Part shown: positions 43,537 through 51,364 of the stretch, piece by piece
Position numbering within the stretch: the first letter of the stretch is position 1
Layout of the letters: each line of letters begins with the position of its first letter
Assembly (NCBI RefSeq): GCF_036250695.1
Contig: NZ_CP109427.1
Location: 4,402,001-4,466,000, forward strand
DNA from: Streptomyces sp. NBC_01497
GTDB taxonomy: Bacteria; Actinomycetota; Actinomycetes; Streptomycetales; Streptomycetaceae
Length of the DNA stretch: 64,000 nucleotides
Direction: 5' to 3'
The notes under the pieces: model-generated
Told to the model about the DNA's origin: nothing
Database searches by the model: none
Seen by the model: only the letters and a program-made list of their open reading frames with translations
Translations under genes and position numbers: made by a program

Positions 43537-44859
43537 GTGACCGAAACTGTCAGGAACTTCGAACGCGGAACCGGGGCGGCGGACAGCCCCGAGCTGCGAG
43601 TGGCGCGCGGGCTGCTCGGCGGGCTGCGCGAGGACCTCTTCACCGGCGTTTTCGCCTCCCGGCCGCTGCCACCGATGCGTCCGGACGGTCCGGTGGCACG
43701 GCGGGTGCCGCGTCTGCTACGTCCGTACGCGGTGTGGACGCCGCACGCCGTGGTCCTGTTCGCGGCACTGATCGCCCTGCTCATCGGCCTGGCGGACTTC
43801 GGGTCGGTCCTCGCGCTGGCGCCGGCCGCGGTCATCGCCTGCACCCTGCTGCGTCCGGTGCTCGCCTGGTGGCTGTCGATCGCTGAGCTGACGGTGCTGG
43901 GCCTGCTGAGCTCCGGGTCCCCCTACGGTGCCTTCACGCTGGGGGGCAGCGCGCTGACCGCCCACGTCGTGGTCGTGACGGTGGTCGCCGCGCGCACCCG
44001 GCCACGCACCGCCCTGTGGATGTGGCTGCTGTCGGCCGCCGGTGCGATGGCCACCGGGATCGTGATCGACTACGACGCGGCGACCGGCCCGGTGCTGGTA
44101 CTGATGGCGGTCCTGCTGCTGGTGGTGGCCGTGGTGCAGGTACGGGCGGCGGCTCGGCACGAGGTGGCCGCGCAGCAGAGTGTGACGGCGGTGGAGCGGG
44201 ACCGGCGGACGCTGCTGGAGGAGCGCACGACGATCGCCCGCGAACTGCACGACGTCGTCGCCCACCACATGTCGGTGGTGGCGATCCAGGCGGAGGCCGC
44301 CCCGTACCGGGTGCAGGACCCGCCGCCGGAGCTGGAGCAGGCGTTCGTCACGATCCGGGAGAACGCGGTGGCCGCGCTCACCGAGCTGCGGCGCGTGCTC
44401 GGCGTCGTACGGGCGGAGGACTACCAGGCGCCGGACGCGCCGCAGCCCACGCTCGCGGACCTCGAAGGCCTGATGAACAACGTGCGGGAGGCCGGCCTCA
44501 CGGTGGACAGGACCGTCACCGGGGCGGTGCGGGTGCTGCCGCAGGGCGTGGAACTGTCGGCGTACCGGATCGTGCAGGAGGCGCTGAGCAACGCGCTGCG
44601 GCACGCGCCGGGCTCGACCGCGCGCGTGGAGATCGGTTACGTGCTCGGCGGCCTCGGACTGCGGGTGGTGAACACCGCCGCGCGCGGGCTCGTCAAGCCC
44701 TCACCGGGGGCCGGGCACGGGCTGACGGGCATGCGTGAGCGGGTGGCGATGCTGAGCGGCGAGATGACGACGGGCCCGACCGGGGACGGCGGCTACGAGG
44801 TCGCCGCGTTCCTGCCGGTACCCGCGGCCGGGACCGAGCAGGCGGGAGCGGCGGAATGA
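43537..44859 (+). CDS. NarL-type sensor histidine kinase (HisKA_3)
   Basis: 440 residues, GTG start. After a 60-residue cytoplasmic lead, five or six membrane helices (about 68-200) form the input region without a large outer loop. The dimerisation box is ERTTIARELHDVVAHHMSVV (His of the HisKA_3 class). The ATPase has YRIVQEALSNALRHAP (N box) and GHGLTGMRERVAMLSG (G box). Its stop overlaps the regulator's ATG by four bases. The intramembrane sensing design suggests an envelope or lipid-soluble cue. The cognate DNA-binding partner is next. Confidence 0.92.
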   Translation: MTETVRNFERGTGAADSPELRVARGLLGGLREDLFTGVFASRPLPPMRPDGPVARRVPRLLRPYAVWTPHAVVLFAALIALLIGLADFGSVLALAPAAVIACTLLRPVLAWWLSIAELTVLGLLSSGSPYGAFTLGGSALTAHVVVVTVVAARTRPRTALWMWLLSAAGAMATGIVIDYDAATGPVLVLMAVLLLVVAVVQVRAAARHEVAAQQSVTAVERDRRTLLEERTTIARELHDVVAHHMSVVAIQAEAAPYRVQDPPPELEQAFVTIRENAVAALTELRRVLGVVRAEDYQAPDAPQPTLADLEGLMNNVREAGLTVDRTVTGAVRVLPQGVELSAYRIVQEALSNALRHAPGSTARVEIGYVLGGLGLRVVNTAARGLVKPSPGAGHGLTGMRERVAMLSGEMTTGPTGDGGYEVAAFLPVPAAGTEQAGAAE

Positions 44860-45515
44860 CGATCAGGGTGGTGATCGCGGACGACCAGATGATGGTCCGC
44901 GAGGGTTTCTCGGTACTGCTGAACGCGATGCCGGAGATCGAGGTCGTCGGGGAGGCGGTCAACGGACGCGAGGCGGTGGCGCGGGTCGCGGAACTGCGGC
45001 CGGACGTGATCCTGATGGACATCCGCATGCCGGAGATGAACGGCATCGACGCGACCCGCGAGATCGTCGCGGCGGACACGGACGCCAAGGTGCTCGTTCT
45101 GACCACCTTCGACCTCGACGAGTACGTGTACCAGGCGCTGCGCGCGGGCGCGTCCGGCTTCCTCCTCAAGGACGCGTCGGCGCGCCGGCTCGCGGACGGC
45201 GTACGCGTGGTCGCGGCGGGCGAGGCGCTGCTCGCGCCGAGCGTGACGCGCCGCCTGATCACGGAGTTCTCCAGGCTCTCCGACACCCCGCGCGCCCCGA
45301 CGTCGGCCCGGGTGGGGGATCTCACGGAGCGCGAGACCGAGGTCCTGGTGCTGATCGCCCAAGGCCTGTCGAACGGCGAGATAGCCGAGCACCTGGTGGT
45401 GGCGGAGTCCACGATCAAGACGCATGTGAGCCGCGTGCTGGTGAAGCTGGGCCTGCGCGACAGGACCCAGGCGGCGGTCTTCGCCTACGAGGCCAGGCTG
45501 GTGACACCGGGCTAG
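44856..45515 (+). CDS. NarL/FixJ-type response regulator
   Basis: 219 residues; ATG overlaps the kinase (ATGA). Receiver domain with VVIADDQMMVREGF, phospho-Asp in VILMDIRMPEMNG, LTTFDLDEYVYQAL and Lys in SGFLLKDASA. The LuxR-type output domain reads LTEREVEVLVL-like (here LTERETEVLVLIAQGLSNGE), IAEHLVVAESTIKTHVSRV. A typical actinobacterial pair whose targets cannot be told from sequence. The gene converges on the DAG-kinase-like gene, with a hairpin 70 bases after the stop. Confidence 0.93.
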   Translation: MTIRVVIADDQMMVREGFSVLLNAMPEIEVVGEAVNGREAVARVAELRPDVILMDIRMPEMNGIDATREIVAADTDAKVLVLTTFDLDEYVYQALRAGASGFLLKDASARRLADGVRVVAAGEALLAPSVTRRLITEFSRLSDTPRAPTSARVGDLTERETEVLVLIAQGLSNGEIAEHLVVAESTIKTHVSRVLVKLGLRDRTQAAVFAYEARLVTPG

Positions 45516-45955
45516 CGGGCGTTCGCCGGCCGGGGGCAGGGGGCGCCGGGCCGGTGCGGCGTGCCGGCAGGTGGACGGCGTCGGAAGCCGCGGCCCGGCT
45601 CAGGGGATGGGCGGGCCGCGGCTCCGTCGACCGCGGCAGTCCACACCCCGTGTCAGAGAGCGGCTTCCGCGGTCCGCCGGACGTTAGCGCCTCCGCCACC
45701 GCGCCCGGTGCCGAGAAGCTGACGTGAAAGTGACGTCGCCCCCGGAGCCGCGCTGCCCCGGACCGCGCCGCCCCCGGACCCGCGCGGGCAGCGGCCCGGG
45801 GCGGCGGATCCGGTGGGACCGCTTCCGGCGTGGCACCCGCACCCGGCAGCCGGGCCGAGTGCGCCCGCACCCGACTCGCCGGGCCGAGAGCGCCCGGCCC
45901 GGCCGCCGGGGCCCGGCGCCCCCTGGAGCGACCCGGCCCGGGGAGCCGCGCGCCC
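45516..45955. other. 440-base gene-free stretch between convergent genes
   Basis: It holds one good hairpin (45586-45623) and two direct copies of a CTCGGCCCGGC-GGGTGCGGG motif (minus strand, about 45895-45840). No coding frame is supported. Confidence 0.45.
45586..45623. terminator. Hairpin terminator between convergent operons
   Basis: AGCCGCGGCCCG pairs with CGGGCCGCGGCT around a 14-base loop. Confidence 0.65.
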
Positions 45956-46813
45956 CTACCGGACCGTCGGAAGGATCAGGCTCCAGGCCTGCGGGCGCAG
46001 CGTCCAGGTGCGGGTCCTGACCGGGCCCGCGACCCGGGTGTCGGCTCCGTAGTGGAAGTCGGCGCCCGAGATCGTCACCGACGCGGCTCGCGCGCGCAGC
46101 GGCTCCCGCTGGTCCGGCAGCCGTATGACGATCTCGGCGAGCCCGTCACCCGGTGAGTGCACCGTGACCCGCTCCAGGGGGCGGTCCAGGTCGTTCAGCA
46201 GCACCCCGTCGGCCTCGACCCGCAGCCGGTACGTGGCGGGCGGGCCGCCGCCGGGACCTGACGGCCGGACCAGGCCCCGGACCAGGGAGCGGCAGGCACC
46301 CCATACCGAGGTGCCCGGGGGCCGGGCGCCCGGCCCGGACACCGGCGCGAGCGCCGGGACGCGCAGCCCGCCCAGCACCACCCCGTCGCTGTCGTCCACG
46401 AGCAGGTCGAGGCGGCGCGGAACTCCGTCGAGCACGGTCCGCGCCCCCGCGACCGCGCCCACCGGCACCCCGAGGGAACGCGCGAGCGCCACTTCCGCCG
46501 TGCCGCCCACCGGGACGAAGGCGAGGGCGCTCGCGGCGAGCTCCCGTTCGCGGTGCAGCAGCGCGACCGTACGCAGCAGGGCCCGGTCGTTACCGATCAC
46601 GACGGGCCGTCTGTGGCCGCGCCGGGCCAGGGCGCGGGCGAACTCCTCCGGGGTGTCCGGCAGGCAGATCTTGGCGGGTGCGCCCGCGCACAGCACGTCT
46701 TTCGCGATACGCACGGACTCGCCGTCGCTTCTTCGCGCCAACGGGTCGATGACCACCAGGAGCTGCTGTGGCTGCTGCCGTGTGCCGTGGGCGGCGATTT
46801 CCGGAGCCGACAC
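45956..46813 (-). CDS. Diacylglycerol/lipid-kinase-like protein with degenerate ATP motif
   Basis: 285 residues from GTG at 46813 with GAGGAAGG upstream. It follows the DAG-kinase fold: LLVVIDPLARRSDGESV at the start, then RRPVVIGNDRALLRTVA and SALAFVPVGGTAEVALARSLG, and a C-terminal beta domain ending PQAWSLILPTVR. The catalytic GGDGT loop of the family would lie where IGNDR is found, and the LPLGTGND motif is replaced by VPVGGTAE, so nucleotide binding may be lost or altered. It is divergent from purA, an arrangement that looks conserved in Streptomyces. Best seen as lipid-kinase-like, activity doubtful. Confidence 0.7.
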   Translation of the reverse strand: MSAPEIAAHGTRQQPQQLLVVIDPLARRSDGESVRIAKDVLCAGAPAKICLPDTPEEFARALARRGHRRPVVIGNDRALLRTVALLHRERELAASALAFVPVGGTAEVALARSLGVPVGAVAGARTVLDGVPRRLDLLVDDSDGVVLGGLRVPALAPVSGPGARPPGTSVWGACRSLVRGLVRPSGPGGGPPATYRLRVEADGVLLNDLDRPLERVTVHSPGDGLAEIVIRLPDQREPLRARAASVTISGADFHYGADTRVAGPVRTRTWTLRPQAWSLILPTVR

Positions 46814-46845
46814 CTCGGTCCTTCCTCGGGTAGCATCTTTGTGCA

Positions 46846-46878
46846 AGAGCCCCTTGCGCTATTGCGCCAGGGGCTTCG
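46846..46878. promoter_or_regulatory. Hairpin in the divergent purA leader
   Basis: AAGAGCCCCTTGCGC pairs with GCGCCAGGGGCTT (one mismatch) around loop TATT. It lies between the lipid-kinase-like gene and purA; a plus-strand TAGCAT (46831-46836), a possible -10, would put it at the very start of the purA transcript, where it could stabilise or attenuate. Confidence 0.4.
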
Positions 46879-46970
46879 TCTATTCCGGGGCAACCGGTTC
46901 GACGGTTCGGGCTGTGCCGCACGCCGCCCCCTGACCTTGGACATGCCCCGCCCGGAAGGGGTGTACGCCT

Positions 46971-48254
46971 GTGCCCGCACTTGTGCTGCTCGGTGCTCAG
47001 TGGGGTGACGAGGGGAAGGGGAAGGCCACCGACCTGCTCGGTGGCTCCGTCGACTACGTCGTCCGTTACCAGGGCGGCAACAACGCCGGCCACACGGTCG
47101 TCGTCGGCGACCAGAAATACGCGCTGCATCTCCTCCCGTCCGGCATTCTCTCGCCCACCTGCGTGCCGGTCATCGGCAACGGCGTGGTGGTCGACCCGGC
47201 TGTCCTCATGTCGGAGCTGAGCGGGCTGAACCAGCGCGGGATCGACACGTCGAAGCTGCTGCTGAGCGGGAACGCGCACCTGATCACCTCGTACCACACG
47301 ACGATGGACAAGGTGACGGAACGGTTCCTCGGTTCCCGCAAGATCGGCACCACCGGACGGGGCATCGGCCCCGCGTACGCGGACAAGATCAACCGCGTCG
47401 GCATCCGTGTCCAGGACCTCTACGACGAGTCGATCCTGACGCAGAAGGTGGAGGCCGCGCTCGACTTCAAGAACCAGTTGCTCGCGAAGCTCTACAACCG
47501 CCGCGCCATCGAGGCGGGCCGGATCGTGGAGGAGCTGCTGACGTACGCGGAGCAGCTGAGGCCGTTCGTCGCCGACACGACCCTGATCCTGAACACGGCC
47601 GTGGACGAGGGCAAGGTCGTCCTCTTCGAGGGTGGCCAGGGCACGCTGCTCGACATCGATCACGGCACGTACCCCTTCGTCACGTCGTCCAACGCCACCG
47701 CCGGCGGCGCCTGCACCGGCTCCGGTGTGGGCCCGACGAAGATCGACCGCGTCATCGGCATCCTCAAGGCCTATACGACGCGCGTGGGCTCCGGTCCGTT
47801 CCCCACCGAGCTGTTCGACGAGGACGGTGAGGCGCTGCGCCGCATCGGCGGCGAGCGTGGCGTCACCACGGGCCGCGACCGTCGCTGCGGCTGGTTCGAC
47901 GCGGTGATCGCCCGCTACGCGACGCGCGTCAACGGCCTGACGGACTTCTTCCTCACCAAGCTCGACGTGCTGACCGGCTGGGACCGCATCCCGGTCTGTG
48001 TGGCGTACGAGATCGACGGCAAGCGCGTCGAGGAACTCCCGTACAGCCAGACCGACTTCCACCACGCGAAGCCGGTCTACGAGTACCTGCCGGGCTGGTC
48101 GGAGGACATCACGAAGGCGAAGACCTTCGCCGACCTGCCGAAGAACGCGCAAGACTACGTGAAGGCGCTTCAGGACATGTCGGGCGCGCCGATCTCCGCG
48201 ATCGGGGTCGGCCCGGGCCGTACGGAGACGATCGAGATCAACTCGTTCCTCTAG
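46971..48254 (+). CDS. purA: Adenylosuccinate synthetase
   Basis: 427 residues, GTG start with GGAAGGGG upstream. Joins IMP and aspartate at the cost of GTP to make adenylosuccinate on the way to AMP. Seen: [19 protein letters not shown] (GTP loop and catalytic Asp), [40 protein letters not shown], the switch region [18 protein letters not shown], and the Arg-rich [16 protein letters not shown]. All are intact. Length is standard. Monocistronic behind a hairpin leader. Confidence 0.98.
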   Translation: MPALVLLGAQWGDEGKGKATDLLGGSVDYVVRYQGGNNAGHTVVVGDQKYALHLLPSGILSPTCVPVIGNGVVVDPAVLMSELSGLNQRGIDTSKLLLSGNAHLITSYHTTMDKVTERFLGSRKIGTTGRGIGPAYADKINRVGIRVQDLYDESILTQKVEAALDFKNQLLAKLYNRRAIEAGRIVEELLTYAEQLRPFVADTTLILNTAVDEGKVVLFEGGQGTLLDIDHGTYPFVTSSNATAGGACTGSGVGPTKIDRVIGILKAYTTRVGSGPFPTELFDEDGEALRRIGGERGVTTGRDRRCGWFDAVIARYATRVNGLTDFFLTKLDVLTGWDRIPVCVAYEIDGKRVEELPYSQTDFHHAKPVYEYLPGWSEDITKAKTFADLPKNAQDYVKALQDMSGAPISAIGVGPGRTETIEINSFL

Positions 48255-48365
48255 GCCGGGTCCGGGGAGCCGCCGGGCCGGTGGTGTCCGTACGTCTGCC
48301 GTACGGCCCGCCGGGCCCGGCGCCGCCCGCACGCGCGGTGCGCCGGGCCGCGCGGACCGATGTGA

Positions 48366-48602
48366 TCAGTTCGTCCGGCCCAGGAAGGCGGACCAGGCGC
48401 CGGGAGTGACGGTGAACGAGCCGCGCGCCACGTCCTTGGAGTCCCGGACGTGGACGGCCCCCGGGCAGGTCGCGACTTCGACGCACTGGCCGCCCTCATC
48501 GTCGCTGTACGTCGACCTGCGCCAGGTGACGGCGACTTCGACGCACTGGCCGCCGCTGTCGCTGCTGTAACTGGACGTGAACCACCGCACTCTGCTGGTC
48601 AT
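48366..48602 (-). CDS. DUF397 protein with an internal duplication
   Basis: 78 residues. DUF397 core appears twice: RWFTSSYSSDSGGQCVEVA and then WRRSTYSDDEGGQCVEVATC, followed by one copy of the rest (VHVRDSKDVARGSFTVTP, WSAFLG). The DNA of the two copies is nearly identical with a 60-base period (48473-48494 and 48533-48554). DUF397 proteins pair with XRE/DUF5753 regulators (BldB/WhiJ-like systems) and likely modulate them. Its ATG overlaps the regulator's stop by four bases, so this is one operon. The duplicated half-module is unusual. Confidence 0.85.
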   Translation of the reverse strand: MTSRVRWFTSSYSSDSGGQCVEVAVTWRRSTYSDDEGGQCVEVATCPGAVHVRDSKDVARGSFTVTPGAWSAFLGRTN

Positions 48603-49435
48603 CGGTCTTCTCCCGCCAGTCCTTCGATGAGGGCCACCGATTCGGCCGGGCTCAGCGCCTGTGCCCGGATCCTCGCGTACCGCTGAGCATACGTTCGGAC
48701 CTTTGCGGCTTCCTTGATCAGCAGGGATTCGTCCTGGGGCTCCAGGTAGACGAAGCGGTCGTCATCAGGGGTCTCGATCAGCGTGATCGACCCACGTGCC
48801 CCCGCGCACTCCCCGCGTGAGCCCGCGTTCAGCGGTAGGACCTGCACGGTCACGTTCCTCAGCCGGGCCAACTCGGCCAGACGCCGGAGCTGTTTCCTCA
48901 TGATCGACGTGCTCCCGATCTGCCGCAGGAGTGCGGACTCGTCGAGGATGAGCTCGATCAGCGCCGTCGGCTGCCGGGAGAACAGCCCCTGCCGGGCCAT
49001 GCGCGCGTCGACCAGCCCCTGTACACGCTCCTCCGAAGGCGGCGGGAAACCGCCGTTGATCAATGCGTGGGCGTAGTCCTCCGTCTGGAACAGCCCGTTG
49101 ACGAGGTGGGTCTCGTAGATGAAGATCGCCACCACACGTTGCTCCAGCGCGGCGAAGTCCTTGAACTGAGCCGGATACTTGTCCATCCGCACGAACTCCC
49201 GTGCCTCTTCGAAGATCCCCGACCCCTCGCCGAGGACCCGTTCCAGTGCTTCCAGCATCTGGTCGCTGGCCGGTTGCGAACCCGTTTCCATCGCGCTGAC
49301 GGCCGAGCCGGTGAACCCCAGCCTGCCGCCGAGTTCTTCCTGGGACCAGCCTTTCTGCTTGCGCAGGTTGCGCGCGATGCGGGCGACATAGCGGGTGGTC
49401 GTTCCCGCGCTTTCCTTGTTCTCGGAACGCGCCAT
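48599..49435 (-). CDS. XRE-family regulator with DUF5753 domain
   Basis: 278 residues; ATG at 49435. The Cro/C1-type helix-turn-helix is at 20-75 (LRKQKGWSQEELGGRLGFTG, SAVSAMETGSQPAS). The rest is the DUF5753 ligand-like domain: EQRVVAIFIYETHLVNGLFQ, EDYAHALINGG, ALIELILDESALLRQIGS, MRKQLRRLAELA, NVTVQVLPLNAG, FVYLEPQ. This is the WhiJ-like class abundant in Streptomyces, known to repress developmental or antibiotic genes together with DUF397 partners. It diverges from the gene at 49594, the usual third partner. Confidence 0.9.
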   Translation of the reverse strand: MARSENKESAGTTTRYVARIARNLRKQKGWSQEELGGRLGFTGSAVSAMETGSQPASDQMLEALERVLGEGSGIFEEAREFVRMDKYPAQFKDFAALEQRVVAIFIYETHLVNGLFQTEDYAHALINGGFPPPSEERVQGLVDARMARQGLFSRQPTALIELILDESALLRQIGSTSIMRKQLRRLAELARLRNVTVQVLPLNAGSRGECAGARGSITLIETPDDDRFVYLEPQDESLLIKEAAKVRTYAQRYARIRAQALSPAESVALIEGLAGEDR

Positions 49436-49593
49436 CTTTCAGCCTTCGCTTCCTCTCAACCGGCCTCAACCGGTCCGTACCGGTCGCCGCCCGGATTCCA
49501 GCCGCTTGTGGGACGAAGAGTGCTGGTCAGGCGTGTTTGTACGCGGTGTGCGGGACAGGGGAAACGCTAGTCAGGAAGCGCTTCAATGGCGGC

Positions 49594-49998
49594 GTGAAAC
49601 CAGATATCCGGGAATCAAACCCGTGGATTCCTGCGGTCGGTCACGCGCTGCGCAGAGCGGGCGTGCAATTCGACGCCGTACGTGTGGACGGCGACGAGGG
49701 GCGGGAACTGGCGCTGATGATGGAGTCCTGTACGGGCGGCGACCCCGGGCCGGTGATCCAGCGGGCGAACGCGGCGCGCGGCACGTACTTCCTGCTGCCG
49801 GTGGGCAGCACGCTCCGACGGGTGTGGCCCGTCGGTGTGACGCGGTACAACGCGACCCCTTGGGGCTTGCGCTACGTGCCGGTCCCCGCGCTCGAAGGGC
49901 GCACCTGGCCCTTGACGTGGTTCTGCGAACCCCTGGAACCGGGCAGGTTCGTCCACCCGTTGCTGCTGCGGCACGCGGCGATGGCGGTGCTGGGGTGA
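49594..49998 (+). CDS. Conserved protein divergent from the XRE/DUF397 pair
   Basis: 134 residues if started at GTG 49594 (VKPDIRESNPWIPAVGHALR); an in-frame ATG at 49537 would add 19 residues and cannot be excluded, as the ribosome site is weak for both. Readable blocks NPWIPAVGHALRRAGVQFDAV, ELALMMESCTGGDPGPVIQRA, ARGTYFLLPVGST and GRTWPLTWFCEP belong to a small family of Streptomyces proteins regularly encoded next to XRE regulators. No enzyme motif. It probably belongs to the same regulatory set. A dead copy of its 3' end occurs at 54202-54316. Confidence 0.7.
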   Translation: MKPDIRESNPWIPAVGHALRRAGVQFDAVRVDGDEGRELALMMESCTGGDPGPVIQRANAARGTYFLLPVGSTLRRVWPVGVTRYNATPWGLRYVPVPALEGRTWPLTWFCEPLEPGRFVHPLLLRHAAMAVLG

Positions 49999-50150
49999 CG
50001 GCCCTGCGAGGGGCGGAGCGGACGCGTGGGTCAGGCGGTGCCACCGGCGCCGGTGTCGCTGCCCGCCGCCGGGGAGCGGGGGAGCGGGCGGCGGCGACAG
50101 CGTGAGGCCCCGGGCTCCCTGGGCCCTGGCTGTCCGGGGCGTCGGTCGCA

Positions 50151-50248
50151 GGGATGACGGCGGCACGGTCGCGATCGCTGGGATGACGGCGTTTGCGGTC
50201 GTGGTCGCGGTCGTCGGGATGACGGTGGTTCGGTCGCGGTCGCCCTCA
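50151..50248. repeat. Degenerate tandem array starting on the stop codon of the TPR gene
   Basis: Read on the minus strand, units of 33, 36 and 29 bases, each ending CGTCATCCC, start at 50248, 50215 and 50179. Unit 1 begins with the gene's TGA. Each contains GCGACCGCGACC-like stretches. Confidence 0.65.
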
Positions 50249-51364
50249 TCCGTACAGGTCGGCGGCGCTCGGCCGGCCGGCGCCACCCGGTGTCACCCGG
50301 TGGCGCAGTACGTGGTCGCGGCAGGCGGCCAGGGCCACCGGCACCCAGGCCACGCCCGCGAGGACGTAGACCGGGACGAGGTCCGGCCACGGCACCAGGG
50401 CCATGACCACCGTGACCAGCGGGCTCCACAGGACGGATGCGGCCGTCCACCGAAGGAGCGCGCTGTCCCGGCCGACGCGGGCGAGTATCCGCAGCTTCCG
50501 GCGCGGGAGCGCGCGGGCGATCTGCCAACTGAACGCGGCACACGCCGGGAGTTCGAGGACCAGAGCGGCGACCCGTACCGGAAGCGGTGTCGGCGGCGGG
50601 AAGCCGTGCAGCACCACCAGCGGGACCAGGACGAGGACCGCGGTCACCACGCGCAGCCGGCGCAGGAGCATGTGCAGCAGGGCCGCCACCGGGTAGAACT
50701 GCTGCCGCTGGTCCGGCAGGGCGGCCAGCGCCTCGACGCGGACGGCCAGCAGTTTCACCAGAGCGAAGCGGTCCCGGCTCAGCGCGACGGCGTCGAGCTG
50801 GGCCCGGGCCTCGGCGTCGGAGGGGTCCAGGGCGAGGACCCTGCGCAACGCCTCCGCCCGCTCCCCGCCCCGGCCCAGAGCCCCCGAGACCTCGGCCACC
50901 TGCCGGTGCGCGCGGGGCTCCGAGGGGGCGAGTCGCGCCGCCTCCAGGGCCTCGGCGAGGGCCCGTTCGCGCGGATCGGGACGGGAGGAGGCGGACGGGG
51001 GACGAGGGCAGGCGCCCAGCACGCGCGACAGCGTCGCGTGGGAGGACCACCGGTCCGGCGCGAGCCTGACGCATTCCTCGGCCGCGGCGACGGCATCCTC
51101 GTAACGCCGTGACCCCAGCAGGGCCAAGGACAGCGCCCGGTAGGAAAGTTCACTCTCCGGCGCGCCCCGTACGCCCTGCGCCGCGGCGTGTTCCGCGTCG
51201 TCCCACTGCCGCGCCCGGACGTGGCACAGGGCCCGGAAGGACCACGCGGCGGCGTCCCCCGGGTCGGTGGCCAGCCGCTCGTCCAGGACGCGCGCGGCCT
51301 CCTCGTGACGGTCGATGCCCAGCAGCACCGCCGCGCGGGACACCGCGTCGGAGACCCCGGTCAC
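50246..51364 (-). CDS. TPR protein with four C-terminal membrane helices
   Basis: 372 residues; GTG shares GTGA with the stop of the AAA+ gene upstream. Residues 1-200 form about five tetratricopeptide repeats (HEEAARVLDERLATDPGDAAAW, ALEAARLAPSEPRAHRQVAE, EALRRVLALDPSDAEARAQ). From about 235, four membrane helices follow (VVTAVLVLVPLVVLHGF, ALVLELPACAAFSW, LWSPLVTVVMALVP, VYVLAGVAWVPVALAA). It is thus a membrane-anchored TPR scaffold, translationally coupled to a TPR-AAA+ ATPase. Together they look like a two-part machine at the membrane; the client is unknown. Confidence 0.8.
   Translation of the reverse strand: MTGVSDAVSRAAVLLGIDRHEEAARVLDERLATDPGDAAAWSFRALCHVRARQWDDAEHAAAQGVRGAPESELSYRALSLALLGSRRYEDAVAAAEECVRLAPDRWSSHATLSRVLGACPRPPSASSRPDPRERALAEALEAARLAPSEPRAHRQVAEVSGALGRGGERAEALRRVLALDPSDAEARAQLDAVALSRDRFALVKLLAVRVEALAALPDQRQQFYPVAALLHMLLRRLRVVTAVLVLVPLVVLHGFPPPTPLPVRVAALVLELPACAAFSWQIARALPRRKLRILARVGRDSALLRWTAASVLWSPLVTVVMALVPWPDLVPVYVLAGVAWVPVALAACRDHVLRHRVTPGGAGRPSAADLYG

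Noticed and set aside
45516..45955. Possible genes in the GC-rich gap after the NarL-type regulator
   Set aside because: Frames in this stretch are Pro/Arg/Gly-rich, lack ribosome sites and overlap a hairpin; best taken as a non-coding convergent gap.
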